Source: Aliarcobacter cryaerophilus
GTDB taxonomy: Bacteria; Campylobacterota; Campylobacteria; Campylobacterales; Arcobacteraceae
Assembly: GCF_014352935.1 (NCBI RefSeq)
Contig: NZ_CP060694.1
Span: 1,302,001-1,366,000, forward strand
Direction of reading: 5' to 3'
Length of the DNA: 64,000 nt
The notes below the pieces were generated by a model. That model had not been told where the DNA came from and searched no databases. It saw only the letters and a program-made list of their open reading frames with translations. The position numbers and the translations under genes were made by a program. Positions 35,274 to 44,042 of this stretch are shown here, in pieces (within the stretch, counting starts at the first letter, position 1; each line of letters begins with the position of its first letter).

Positions 35274-37088
35274 ATGAAAAACAGATATGGAATAGATATT
35301 TGGAGTGATGATAATTTTTTTATTGAAGATGGAGTTGTAAAAGTAAACTACAAACCATATCCATCTTTGATAAAAATTGTAAAAGATGTAAGAAAACAAG
35401 GATTTAAAGGACCCCTACTTTTAAGATTCCCTCATATTACAAAAAAACAAGTAAAAACACTTTTTAACACTTTCAATGCAAGTATAAAAGAGTATGACTA
35501 TAAAGGAAAATTTAATGCTGTTTTCCCTCTAAAAGTAAATCAGTTACCAAACTTCATTCATCCTTTAGTAAGTTACGGGAAAAAATATAATTATGGTCTT
35601 GAAGCTGGAAGTAAAGCTGAGTTAATTATTGCTATGACTTACAACAATATGGGAAGCCCAATAACTATAAATGGTTTTAAAGATAAAGAGATGATACATC
35701 TATGCTTTATTGCAAAATCTATGGGACATGATATTACAGTTATTATTGAAGGTTTAAATGAGCTAGAGATGATTTTAGAAGTTCTAAAAGAGACAAAAAT
35801 GGAAGCTCCAAATGTAGGTTTAAGAGTAAGACTTCATAGCGGTGGAAGTGGTGTTTGGGCAAAAAGTGGAGGAATTGACTCTAAATTTGGACTTACTTCA
35901 ACGGAAATTTTAGAAGCTTTTGAGCTTATGCAAGAAAATGAACTTGAAGATTTATTAACAATGATTCATTTTCATATAGGTTCTGCTATGAATACTATTA
36001 AACCTTTGAAAAAAGCTCTTAGAGAGTCAGGTCATATTTATGCTGAACTTAAAAATATAGGTGCAAAAAAACTTAACTCTATAAATATTGGTGGAGGATT
36101 AAGTGTAGAATATAGTGCTTACGAACAATCTAGATTTTACTCTCTTACTGAATTTGCAAGTGATGTTGTATTTACTTTAAAAGATATTGCAAAACAAAAA
36201 GGAGTTGAAGAACCAAATATTTTCACTGAATCAGGAAGATTTATAAGTGCAGCTTCAACTGTTCTTATAACTCCTGTTTTAGAGCTATTTTCAGCTGAAT
36301 ATGAACTTGATCATTTAAGATTAAAAGAGACAAATCCTCCTTTAATAGAAGAGTTAAGAGAACTTTTCAAAGATATGACAAAGAAAAAAGCATATGAGTT
36401 TATGCACGATAGTATAGACCATTTAGAATCACTTTTAACTCTTTTTGATTTAGGTTATATTGATTTACAAGATAGATCTAATGCTGAAATATTAACTCAT
36501 CAAATTATCAAAAAAGCTATTTCACTTCTTCAAGTTGATGATTATGAAGAGCTTAAAAGATTTGATAAAAATATTCAAGAAAAATATCTACTAAATTTCT
36601 CACTTTTCCAATCTTTACCTGATTATTGGGGAATAGATCAAGAGTTTCCAATTATGCCAATAACTCATTTGGATAAAAAACCAACAAGAAGTGCTAGTTT
36701 ATGGGATATAACTTGTGATAGTGATGGAGAAATTCCTTTTGATATGAAAAAACCTCTGTATTTACATGATGTAAATCTAAATAAAGAGGATTATTTCTTA
36801 GGATTTTTCAATGTTGGAGCATATCAAGATACTTTAGGGATGAAACACAATCTTTTTTCACATCCAACAGAAGTAAATGTTGTATTTAAAGATGAAGAGG
36901 TAATTTTAGAAAAACTTTTAGAATCTCAAAAAATTATAGATATTTTAGATGATATTGACTATGACACACAAGAGATGCAAACAATTTTAAGTAGAAATCT
37001 TCCAAGTGAAACTTATGAGATATTAAAAAAATATTTAGATGATAATAGTTATTTAAAAACTATATGGAGTTATTATGATGACGAATGA
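35274..37088 (+). CDS. speA: Biosynthetic arginine decarboxylase
   Basis: A PLP-dependent alanine-racemase-fold decarboxylase of 604 residues that converts arginine to agmatine for polyamine synthesis. The Schiff-base lysine lies in VFPLKVNQ (K87), substrate and PLP contacts in GLEAGSKAEL, LRVRLHSGGSGVWAKSGG and the GGGLSVEY motif, and the catalytic cysteine region in WDITCDSDGEIPF. It starts 1 base after hisS and overlaps cysE by 14 bases. No agmatinase or agmatine deiminase is in the window. Confidence 0.95.
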   Translation: MKNRYGIDIWSDDNFFIEDGVVKVNYKPYPSLIKIVKDVRKQGFKGPLLLRFPHITKKQVKTLFNTFNASIKEYDYKGKFNAVFPLKVNQLPNFIHPLVSYGKKYNYGLEAGSKAELIIAMTYNNMGSPITINGFKDKEMIHLCFIAKSMGHDITVIIEGLNELEMILEVLKETKMEAPNVGLRVRLHSGGSGVWAKSGGIDSKFGLTSTEILEAFELMQENELEDLLTMIHFHIGSAMNTIKPLKKALRESGHIYAELKNIGAKKLNSINIGGGLSVEYSAYEQSRFYSLTEFASDVVFTLKDIAKQKGVEEPNIFTESGRFISAASTVLITPVLELFSAEYELDHLRLKETNPPLIEELRELFKDMTKKKAYEFMHDSIDHLESLLTLFDLGYIDLQDRSNAEILTHQIIKKAISLLQVDDYEELKRFDKNIQEKYLLNFSLFQSLPDYWGIDQEFPIMPITHLDKKPTRSASLWDITCDSDGEIPFDMKKPLYLHDVNLNKEDYFLGFFNVGAYQDTLGMKHNLFSHPTEVNVVFKDEEVILEKLLESQKIIDILDDIDYDTQEMQTILSRNLPSETYEILKKYLDDNSYLKTIWSYYDDE

Positions 37089-37833
37089 GATAAAAAACGA
37101 AGAAGAAAAAATATCTTTATGGAGTCAAATTAAAGAAGATTTTTCTGTTCCAAAACTAAATGATCCAGCTTTTAACTCAAACTTTGAGATATTTTTTAAT
37201 TACCCTGGAGTTTGGGCAATCATAAATCATAGGGTTGCTCATATTTTATATAAAAAAGGTTTTGAAAAACTTTCAAGAGCTATTTCTGGAATATCATCTT
37301 TTTTTACAAAAACGGATATTCATCCAGCTGCAACAATTGGAAGAAGAGTATTTTTAGACCATGCTATTGGAGTTGTTATTGGTTCAACTTCTATTATAGA
37401 AGATGATGTTTTAATCTATCAAGGTGTAACTTTAGGTGGAGTTAGTCTTAATAAAGGAAAACGACACCCTACAATTAAATCAAATGTAGTTATTGGAAGT
37501 GGAGCAAAGATTTTAGGAAATATTACAGTTGGTTCTAACTCAAAAATTGGAGCTAATTCTGTTGTAGTTACTGATGTTCCTGAAAATTCAACTGCCGTTG
37601 GAGTACCTGCAAGAATTATCAAAAAAGATAATAAAAGAGATAAAATGGCTCATAATGAGTTACCAGATATAAATAAAGAGATGTTTAAATACTTAATAGA
37701 AAGAATCACAATTTTGGAAAATAATATAAAAAAAGAGCATCAGTGTGATTGTGATATAAATGAAAAAAATGAAATCTTAGAAAAAGAGTATCTTTGTTTT
37801 ATAGATGCATTAAAATCAAATAAAAAAGAGTAG
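37075..37833 (+). CDS. cysE: Serine O-acetyltransferase
   Basis: A 252-residue left-handed beta-helix acetyltransferase that activates serine for cysteine synthesis. The helical N-terminus precedes the hexapeptide repeats: DIHPAATIGRRVFLDHAIGVVIG, DDVLIYQGVTLGGV and GSGAKILGNITVGSNSKIGANSVV. The C-terminal 45 residues are an extra charged tail with a CDCD-like cysteine pair (HQCDCDINE), absent from E. coli CysE. The start is well placed, with GGAG 5 bases before the ATG. It is convergent with nothing and continues into the TauE/SafE gene 2 bases later. Confidence 0.94.
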   Translation: MMTNEIKNEEEKISLWSQIKEDFSVPKLNDPAFNSNFEIFFNYPGVWAIINHRVAHILYKKGFEKLSRAISGISSFFTKTDIHPAATIGRRVFLDHAIGVVIGSTSIIEDDVLIYQGVTLGGVSLNKGKRHPTIKSNVVIGSGAKILGNITVGSNSKIGANSVVVTDVPENSTAVGVPARIIKKDNKRDKMAHNELPDINKEMFKYLIERITILENNIKKEHQCDCDINEKNEILEKEYLCFIDALKSNKKE

Positions 37834-37835
37834 TT

Positions 37836-38576
37836 TTGGAATTAGAATTATTAGCCTTTGGTCTTATTACAGGTTTTACATCTGGTTTTTTTGGAATTGG
37901 TGGTGGAAGTATTTTAATTCCAATGCTTTTGGTTGCTGGATTTGCTATGAAAGAAGCTGTTGCAATATCTATAATGCAAATGGTTTTTTCATCTATTTAT
38001 GGCTCTTTTTTAAACTCAAAAAAGATAAAAGGTCTATTTCGTGATGGTATAATTTTAGGAGTTGGTGCAAGTATTGGTGGACTTTTTAGTGGTTACTTTT
38101 TACCTTCAATTCCAGATATTTATCTTCAATACCTTTTTATTGCTGTGCTTATTTATACAATTTATACTCTATTTAAAGCACCTGCTTCTCAAGAGATTAT
38201 ACAAGAAGATAAAAATATATTTTTACTTGCATTGATTGGATTTTGTGTTGGAATTTTTGCAATGAGTATTGGAATTGGTGGTTCTTTAATGCTTCTTCCA
38301 ATACTAGTTCAATTTTTAAAATATGATTTAAAAGTAGCTACTGCTTTGGGGCTATTTTTTGTTATTTTTTCATCTATTGGTGGATTTATATCTACTTCAC
38401 TGTATGGGAATATGTTATATTATGAGGGAGCTATTATTGGTATTGGTTCTTTAATTGGAGTATATTTTGGAATAAAAATAAAAGAAAAAACAAAATCAAC
38501 TTCTTATAAAAAATTTGTACTACTTTTAAATCTTTTTGTATTAGCAACTATGATTTATAAAACAGTTGAGTTTTAA
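37836..38576 (+). CDS. TauE/SafE-family anion exporter
   Basis: A 246-residue inner-membrane protein with about eight hydrophobic helices in two homologous halves; each half begins with the family pattern, FGLITGFTSGFFGIGGGSI at the start and IGFCVGIFAMSIGIGGSL in the middle. TauE/SafE proteins move sulfite, sulfoacetate or related anions. Initiation is probably TTG at 37836, 2 bases after cysE. The link to cysE suggests sulfur metabolism, but substrate is not shown. It overlaps the convergent zinc-finger gene by 4 bases. Confidence 0.88.
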   Translation: MELELLAFGLITGFTSGFFGIGGGSILIPMLLVAGFAMKEAVAISIMQMVFSSIYGSFLNSKKIKGLFRDGIILGVGASIGGLFSGYFLPSIPDIYLQYLFIAVLIYTIYTLFKAPASQEIIQEDKNIFLLALIGFCVGIFAMSIGIGGSLMLLPILVQFLKYDLKVATALGLFFVIFSSIGGFISTSLYGNMLYYEGAIIGIGSLIGVYFGIKIKEKTKSTSYKKFVLLLNLFVLATMIYKTVEF

Positions 38577-38929
38577 AATAGTATTTTAATACCATATTCA
38601 TAATCTAAAATAGCAGTTTTATAGTAATCTTTTCTATTTTCATTTTTAAGCCCAAATCTTTTTTGGGTTTTTAATTTTATCTCTACTTCTCCATTAAGCA
38701 AAAGTTCTCTTATTTCGCTATGTTTTAACCAGTGTCCATATCGACTAAGAGCATTTTGCCAAATTTTAAATCCACATTTTGAAGTTGATGTTAATTCAAA
38801 AAATTCTCCATCTTCAGTTGTCCATGAAGCGTTACTACAAGCATACAATTCAACTTTTTTTCCTCTTACATCTTTTTTTCTAACTTCAATTTCTCCATCA
38901 TCACAATATGGACATTTTCCTAATAACAT
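38573..38929 (-). CDS. Zinc-finger protein resembling topoisomerase C-terminal repeats
   Basis: A 118-residue protein with an N-terminal four-cysteine zinc ribbon: CPYC near residue 6, then ACSNAS and SKCGFKIW. The pattern CPYCDDGEIEVRKK followed by YACSN and GFKIW matches the C-terminal domains of topoisomerase III and IA proteins. The second half (LSRYGHWLKHSEIRELLLNGEV) resembles the topoisomerase C-terminal repeat region as well. It has no catalytic domain. It could be a detached DNA-binding part of a topoisomerase or an unrelated ribbon protein. No partner is adjacent. Confidence 0.6.
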   Translation of the reverse strand: MLLGKCPYCDDGEIEVRKKDVRGKKVELYACSNASWTTEDGEFFELTSTSKCGFKIWQNALSRYGHWLKHSEIRELLLNGEVEIKLKTQKRFGLKNENRKDYYKTAILDYEYGIKILF

Positions 38930-39047
38930 ATAAATTACCTTTGATTTTTAAACATTATATAAACTTTTGATATATAAAAAGCTAAAAAATTAACTAAAAA
39001 TTAACTCATTTTTCATATACTTATACATTTTAAAATAAAGGGAAATT

Positions 39048-39563
39048 ATGAGAAAAAAAATTCTTACTTCAATGTTACTTTTTAGTACAACACTTTTTGC
39101 GATGGATCACTCTAACCATAATATGCAACATCACAATACAAACGAAGTAGCTATTCAAAATAGTAGTTTAACTATTCCAAAAGATGCTAAATGTCCTGTT
39201 TGTGGTATGTTTGTAGCAAAATATGAAAAATGGATTGCAACAATTAAAACAGAAAAAGAGAGTTTCTATTTTGATGGAGTAAAAGATATGATGAAGTTCT
39301 ACTTTGAACCAACAAAATATATAAAAAATGCTGATTTAAAAAATTCAACTATAAAAGTTACTGATTACTACACTCTTGAGCAAATAGATGCAAAAAATGC
39401 TTTTTTTGTAATTGGTTCAAATGTTATGGGACCTATGGGAGATGAATTAATACCATTTAAAGATGAAAATAGTGCAAATGAGTTTTCAAAAGACCATTTT
39501 GGAAAGAAAATTGTGAAATTTAATGAAATAACTTTGGATACAATACCAAAAAAACATCACTAA
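39048..39563 (+). CDS. NosL-like copper-binding periplasmic protein
   Basis: A 171-residue exported protein. The signal peptide ends near residue 18 (TLFAMDHS). A His/Met-rich N-terminus (HSNHNMQHHN) is followed by CPVCGMFVAKY, the metal-binding motif of NosL. FDGVKDMMKFYF and FFVIGSNVMGPMGDELIPF are also typical of NosL. NosL proteins carry Cu(I) to nitrous oxide reductase or related enzymes. No nos operon is in the window, so the client is unknown. It has its own hairpin terminator and a leader of about 118 bases. Confidence 0.8.
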   Translation: MRKKILTSMLLFSTTLFAMDHSNHNMQHHNTNEVAIQNSSLTIPKDAKCPVCGMFVAKYEKWIATIKTEKESFYFDGVKDMMKFYFEPTKYIKNADLKNSTIKVTDYYTLEQIDAKNAFFVIGSNVMGPMGDELIPFKDENSANEFSKDHFGKKIVKFNEITLDTIPKKHH

Positions 39564-39586
39564 ACAATGCGTTTTCGCATTGTTTA
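39561..39586. terminator. Bidirectional hairpin terminator between nosL-like gene and ppnP
   Basis: TAAACAATGCG (39561-39571) pairs perfectly with CGCATTGTTTA (39576-39586) across TTTT, an 11-bp stem. It begins at the plus-strand stop codon and lies 6 bases from the ppnP stop on the minus strand, so it can end both converging transcripts. Confidence 0.75.
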
Positions 39587-39592
39587 AATAGA

Positions 39593-39907
39593 TTAATCTT
39601 TTATAAATGAGCAACAATAATCAACTAAACTATGTACTCTTAATCTAAACTTTGTATTTGCAGGAATAGTAAAAGATGCAGGACCTTCAAACTCTTGCCA
39701 ATCAGAAGCAGGAAGTAATAAATCAATCTTTCCTCTTTGAATATCAATAACTTCTTTATTTACAGTATTAAGCTCATACTCACCCGCTAACATAATTCCT
39801 AAAGTTTTTTTGCTTCCATCTTCAAATGTAATAGCACGGCTTGTAATATTTCCATCGTATAAAATATTTGCTGCTTTTGCTATAGAAACACCTTTAAAAT
39901 ATGACAT
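39593..39907 (-). CDS. ppnP: Pyrimidine/purine nucleoside phosphorylase
   Basis: A 104-residue small cupin of the PpnP (formerly DUF1255, YaiE) family. The family pattern is visible throughout: NILYDGNITSRAITFEDG, KTLGIMLAGEYEL and LLPASDWQEFEGPASFTIPANT. The E. coli protein splits many nucleosides with phosphate into base and ribose 1-phosphate. Size and motifs agree with the E. coli enzyme (94 residues). It stands alone, convergent with the nosL-like gene. Confidence 0.92.
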   Translation of the reverse strand: MSYFKGVSIAKAANILYDGNITSRAITFEDGSKKTLGIMLAGEYELNTVNKEVIDIQRGKIDLLLPASDWQEFEGPASFTIPANTKFRLRVHSLVDYCCSFIKD

Positions 39908-40021
39908 TATAGTCTCCTTAAAATTTATCGCAATATTATAACAAATGAATTATACGATATTATTGAAGCAAAAGGCTAGAAATCTTTTGATATAATTCAA
40001 AAAATTAAATAAGGTGAGAAA

Positions 40022-40285
40022 ATGAGTATCCAAAAAGAGCTTAAAGAGATAATAAATAATGAAGTTTTAGTTGAAATAGAAGATCACATAGATGATATTT
40101 TTGAAATAATTGCTGCAAAAAAAGATACTCCTGAGTTAAAAGAAGAGCTTGAAAATATGCAAGAGATGAAAAAGGATTTTGAAGAACTTTTAAAAGATTT
40201 AGAAGCTGGTGAAATAGATGATGAAGAGGCTCAAGAGATTTATGATGAAATAGTTGATATGCTTGAAGGTTCAAACGAAGATTAA
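40022..40285 (+). CDS. Small acidic helical protein (87 aa)
   Basis: An 87-residue, strongly acidic protein made of Glu/Asp-rich helices (DTPELKEELENMQEM, KDFEELLKDLEAGEIDDEEAQEIYDE). It has a ribosome site (AAGGTGAG) and starts with ATG. The pattern suggests a coiled-coil or helical bundle protein without catalytic residues. I do not recognise the family. The gene lies 15 bases before recO on the same strand, so the two are likely cotranscribed. Confidence 0.65.
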   Translation: MSIQKELKEIINNEVLVEIEDHIDDIFEIIAAKKDTPELKEELENMQEMKKDFEELLKDLEAGEIDDEEAQEIYDEIVDMLEGSNED

Positions 40286-40300
40286 TAATAAGATTAAGAT

Positions 40301-40915
40301 GTGCAAGGCTATATTGTTGATATAAAAGCTGTAAAAGATGACGATTTAATTGTCACTATTATATGCGAAAATGAGTTGATTACTTCATATAGATTTTATG
40401 GAGCAAGACACTCAAATATCAATATTGGCTATAAAATAGACTTTGAACTTGAAACTACAAAATCTACTATTCCAAGACTTAAAGATGTGATTCAACTAGG
40501 TTTCCCTTGGATTTTAAACAATCAAAAAATGTATGCCTGGCAAAGATATCTTAAACTTTTTTATGTTCATTTAAAAGAGCTTCATGAGTTAGAGCCATTC
40601 TACTTTTTTCTTTTAGAAAATTTAGTTTCAAAAATAGAGAAACAAAATGTTTATAGAGCTATTATAGAGTCATATCTATCAATTTTAGAACATGAAGGAA
40701 GACTTCATACAGATTTTGAGTGTCTTATTTGTGAAGTTGAAATAAATAGTGATTTATCAATAGTAAGAGGTTTTTTACCTGTTCACAAAAGTTGCATAAG
40801 AGGAAAAGTTTTTGATTATTTAAAAATAAAAGAGCTTTTTTTTACAAAAAAAACTATAAATCTAAATGATGATGAAGTAGAAAATCTTTTTGAAATCCTA
40901 CTTCTTGGGCTTTGA
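40301..40915 (+). CDS. recO: DNA repair protein RecO, Campylobacterota type
   Basis: A 204-residue protein starting with GTG, with an N-terminal OB-fold pattern (GYIVDIKAVKDDDLIVTII, YRFYGARH), then a helical domain with WILNNQKMYAWQRYL, and a C-terminal pair of cysteines in FECLICEVEI with a later KSC. This is the short RecO form known from Campylobacter and Helicobacter, which loads RecA with RecR in recombinational repair. Sequence conservation is low, so the call rests on motif order, size and the zinc-like cysteines. Confidence 0.75.
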   Translation: MQGYIVDIKAVKDDDLIVTIICENELITSYRFYGARHSNINIGYKIDFELETTKSTIPRLKDVIQLGFPWILNNQKMYAWQRYLKLFYVHLKELHELEPFYFFLLENLVSKIEKQNVYRAIIESYLSILEHEGRLHTDFECLICEVEINSDLSIVRGFLPVHKSCIRGKVFDYLKIKELFFTKKTINLNDDEVENLFEILLLGL

Positions 40916-40922
40916 AATAGAG

Positions 40923-41747
40923 TTAATATAAATCTATTTTTGTTTTAAGATTTTCTATGGTTTGAGCTAATATTTTTGTATCAAATCCATACTCTTTTGC
41001 TTTTATAATTCCTTCTTTAATTGATTTTTCGCTTAAAGGTTCTTTTATATTTGCAACAGTTTTTATTACACTTAAAATTTTTGCTTTTCTTTCAAACTCT
41101 TTTGAAACACTATTTATATCATCTACAAATTCTATACTATTTATCAAATTTGGACTAAGTTTCCAGTGTTTAAAAATTTGTGCTGTTACATATGAACTAG
41201 AAAATCCTAAAAACTCTTTTTCTACCTCTTCAATAGATAAAATTCCTTCTTCTATTTGTGCTTTAAACTCTTTTTCTTTTTGCTCATTTAGAATCATATC
41301 AGCAATAATATATTTACCAATATCAATCAAAAGTGCAGGTAAAATAATCTCATCTTTTATAGTTTCATCTATTTTACCCAACCATAAACTAGCCAAAACA
41401 GATGCAATGTTTGATGAATTCATAAAATTATCATTTGTAAGTCCATATGGAGCCAAAGTTGTAACTAATAGTTTTTGACTACTAGCTGAAATAGCAACCG
41501 ATATTGTAAAGTTTATTCCAAGTAAAGATATCGCTCTAAGTGGAGTTTCAACTTTACTTCGAAAACCAAACATAGCTGAATTTGCTATTTTTAAAAGATT
41601 TGTTACAATCAAAGCATCTTTACTTATAATATCATGAAGTTCACTTATCTCTTTTTCACTTTTTCTTCTATACTCTTCTATTAAAATAATAGTTCTAGGA
41701 AGAGGTGGAAGGGATTCAACTCTTCTTAATAAATCATCAATTTGCAA
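40923..41747 (-). CDS. HDOD domain signalling protein
   Basis: A 274-residue protein with an HDOD domain (about 10-210): LPPLPRTIILIEEY, LKIANSAMFGFRSKVETPLRAISLLG, and LLIDIGKYIIADMIL in place of the HD dyad. HDOD proteins share the HD fold but have lost metal-binding residues and act as signalling scaffolds, often linked to chemotaxis, motility or stress. No second domain is seen. It is convergent with recO and lies 20 bases after ychF on the minus strand. Confidence 0.88.
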   Translation of the reverse strand: MQIDDLLRRVESLPPLPRTIILIEEYRRKSEKEISELHDIISKDALIVTNLLKIANSAMFGFRSKVETPLRAISLLGINFTISVAISASSQKLLVTTLAPYGLTNDNFMNSSNIASVLASLWLGKIDETIKDEIILPALLIDIGKYIIADMILNEQKEKEFKAQIEEGILSIEEVEKEFLGFSSSYVTAQIFKHWKLSPNLINSIEFVDDINSVSKEFERKAKILSVIKTVANIKEPLSEKSIKEGIIKAKEYGFDTKILAQTIENLKTKIDLY

Positions 41748-41767
41748 AATATCCCCTTGAATTTTAT

Positions 41768-42871
41768 CTAAACATTAAATCTAAAATGCATTATATCACC
41801 ATCTTGAACAATATAATCCTTACCTTCTAGTCTTAATTTTCCAGCATCTTTGCATTTAGCTTCTCCACCAAATTTAACAAAATCTTCATAAGATATAACT
41901 TCTGCTTTTATAAAACCTTTTTCAAAGTCATTGTGAATAACAGCAGCTGCTTGTGGAGCTTTTGTATTTTTTCTAATTGTCCAAGCACGAACCTCTATTT
42001 TTCCAGCTGTAAAATAGCTTTGAAGACCTAATTTATCAAAAGCTTTTTGAATAATTTGCTCTAAACCTGATTCAGCAACTCCTAAATCATCCAAAAATGC
42101 TCTTGCTTCATCATCTTCTAAACCTACAAGCTCTTCTTCAATTTTTGCACATAAAACAATAACATCCGCACCAACATTTGATGCATGCTCTTTTACCATC
42201 TCAACATAATCATTTGTTCCAACACTTAATGTATCTTCATCAACATTAGCACCATATATTACATCTTTATTTGATAAAAATCTAAGCTCTTTATCTAAAG
42301 CTATAAATACTTCATTATCTCTATTTTCAAATGTTTTAACAGGTTGAAGTTCACCAATATGAGCATATAACTCTTCAGCAATTGCTAGTGAAGCTGCTGC
42401 TTCTTTACTACCTTTTGACTGTTTTTTAAGTCTTTCAATTTTTTTCTCTAATTGAGAAATATCTGCATATATAAGCTCTGTTTCAATTATCTCTATATCT
42501 CTTAAAGGGTTTACATCACCCTCTACATGAACAATATTTCCATCTTCAAAACATCTAACCATATGCAAAATAACTTCAACTTCTCTTATATTTGATAAAA
42601 ATTGATTTCCTAGCCCCTCACCTTTACTAGCACCTCTTACAAGTCCTGCAATATCAACAAAATCAATAGTTGAGTGTTGAATTTTATCTGGATTTACTAT
42701 CTTTGCTAGCTCATCAAGTCTTTTATCAGGAACTGGAACTATTGCTTTATTTGGCTCTATTGTACAAAATGGATAGTTTTCCGCTTGTGCATTTTGTGCT
42801 TTTGTTAAAGCATTAAAAGTTGTACTTTTCCCCACATTTGGAAGTCCTACTATTCCTACTCCTAATCCCAT
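41768..42871 (-). CDS. ychF: YchF/OLA1-type translation-associated ATPase
   Basis: A 367-residue Obg-family NTPase. P-loop GLPNVGKSTTFN (9-20), switch motif DIAGLVRGASKGEGLGN, a coiled-coil insertion (about 130-170), and a C-terminal TGS domain (about 280-367: AWTIRKNTKAPQAAAVIH, RLEGKDYIVQDGDIMHFRF). The G4 motif NKxD is replaced (here within GANVDED), as in all YchF proteins, so ATP is preferred over GTP. It binds ribosomes and affects stress responses in other bacteria. Confidence 0.95.
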   Translation of the reverse strand: MGLGVGIVGLPNVGKSTTFNALTKAQNAQAENYPFCTIEPNKAIVPVPDKRLDELAKIVNPDKIQHSTIDFVDIAGLVRGASKGEGLGNQFLSNIREVEVILHMVRCFEDGNIVHVEGDVNPLRDIEIIETELIYADISQLEKKIERLKKQSKGSKEAAASLAIAEELYAHIGELQPVKTFENRDNEVFIALDKELRFLSNKDVIYGANVDEDTLSVGTNDYVEMVKEHASNVGADVIVLCAKIEEELVGLEDDEARAFLDDLGVAESGLEQIIQKAFDKLGLQSYFTAGKIEVRAWTIRKNTKAPQAAAVIHNDFEKGFIKAEVISYEDFVKFGGEAKCKDAGKLRLEGKDYIVQDGDIMHFRFNV

Positions 42872-43006
42872 AATTATCCTTTTATCTTTATTTATAAATA
42901 TTATACAATATCCATTAAATCGCTATTTAAATTGGATTCAAATTTTTTTAAAGCACAATAAATTATCATTATTTATAAAAATATCAAATACTAAATAAGA
43001 AATAAA

Positions 43007-43172
43007 ATGACAATTTTAAAAGACTCTAGCAAAATAATTCCAACAAACGATAAGGCTATCTTCTATATAGAATATTATAAACGAAAACAACAAAGAAATA
43101 GATAAAATCTGTTTAATTAGATATAAAGAAAATGATAATGATAAATTCTTGAAGTTAAAATTATCAGATTAG
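43007..43172 (+). pseudogene. Decayed small gene with a frameshift
   Basis: The 320-base gap between ychF and the DUF411 gene contains a reading frame that starts MTILKDSSKIIPTND and continues AIFYIEYYK, then shifts by one base near 43080 into NENNKEIDKICLIRYKEND and FLKLKLSD before a stop at 43170. The two parts read as one hydrophilic protein of about 55 residues. No family is recognised. The rest of the gap holds A/T-rich sequence without clear signals. Confidence 0.3.
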
Positions 43173-43191
43173 AATTAATTTATAATTGTTT

Positions 43192-43620
43192 CTAATGTGA
43201 TTCATAAACTCCTTCAGTTCCATCTTTTTTTATATAAATAATATTATATGCTTGTTTTATATTCTCTTGTTCCATTCCAGGGCTTCCAATTGGCATACCA
43301 GGAACAGATATTCCTAAAATATCTGGTTTTTCTTGCAGCATTTTTTTAATTGCACTATAATTTACATGCCCTTCAACTATATATCCATCTACAAAAGCTG
43401 TATGGCAAGAAGTTTGTCCAGCTTGTAGACCAGCTTTTTGTTTTATATCATTAACTTCATTTGTATCAATAGTTTTTATTTTAAAACCTTCTTTTTTCAT
43501 AATATCAATCCATTTCTCACAACAACCACAATAAGGTGATTTATAAACTGTCATAGTTTTACCTTCCATTGCAAAAATAGAACTTGATATAAGTATTAAA
43601 GATAAAATAGTTTTTCTCAT
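43192..43620 (-). CDS. DUF411 periplasmic metal-binding protein
   Basis: A 142-residue exported protein. The signal peptide ends near residue 18 (SSIFAMEG). The DUF411 core is clear: VYKSPYCGCCEKWIDIM (C31, C33, C34), AGQTSCHTAF with a further cysteine, and GMPIGSPGME. DUF411 proteins are linked with copper or mercury resistance and cytochrome oxidase supply. It lies 20 bases after a Met/His-rich periplasmic protein on the same strand, supporting copper handling. The extra cysteine set suggests a thiol-based metal site in the periplasm. Confidence 0.85.
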   Translation of the reverse strand: MRKTILSLILISSSIFAMEGKTMTVYKSPYCGCCEKWIDIMKKEGFKIKTIDTNEVNDIKQKAGLQAGQTSCHTAFVDGYIVEGHVNYSAIKKMLQEKPDILGISVPGMPIGSPGMEQENIKQAYNIIYIKKDGTEGVYESH

Positions 43621-43640
43621 ATTATATTCTCCTATTTATA

Positions 43641-43910
43641 TTACTTGTGATTCATATGTTTCATATTATTATTTTGCATATTTTTGTGCATTTCTTTCAT
43701 TTCTTCTTGACTCATATTTTTATGCATATTTTTCATCTCTTCATCTGTCATTCCATTCATATTCATATGATTAGTCATTTTTCCATCATGTATATGATTC
43801 CCCATATGGTCATTATTATTTTCATATTCTTTTTTTGATTTACTAGATTCATTTGCATATAAGTTGATACTTATAAATAATGATATTAGAAATAGTGAAA
43901 TTTTTTTCAT
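43641..43910 (-). CDS. Small Met/His-rich periplasmic protein, probable copper binder
   Basis: An 89-residue protein with a signal peptide (about 1-20: ISLFLISLFISINLYANE). The mature part, about 68 residues, has about 13 methionines and 8 histidines arranged in repeats such as KNMHKNMSQEEMKEMHKNM. This is the composition of periplasmic copper or silver scavengers. It has no cysteines. It is transcribed just ahead of the DUF411 gene. Binding to copper is inference from composition and neighbour. Confidence 0.65.
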   Translation of the reverse strand: MKKISLFLISLFISINLYANESSKSKKEYENNNDHMGNHIHDGKMTNHMNMNGMTDEEMKNMHKNMSQEEMKEMHKNMQNNNMKHMNHK

Positions 43911-44042
43911 GTTAATCCTTTGATTTAATTTATATCGGAATTATAGTTTTTTTGTGAGTAGTTTGTGTGTAGTTAAAATATACAAAAATAGATATTTACA
44001 TAATATCTATATGATACAATATATTATTTTACACCAATATTT

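Noticed and set aside
43647-43838. Plus-strand His-rich reading frame opposite the Met/His-rich protein
   Set aside because: It is a mirror image of the ATG/CAT-rich repeats in the minus-strand gene, which has a signal peptide and ribosome context.
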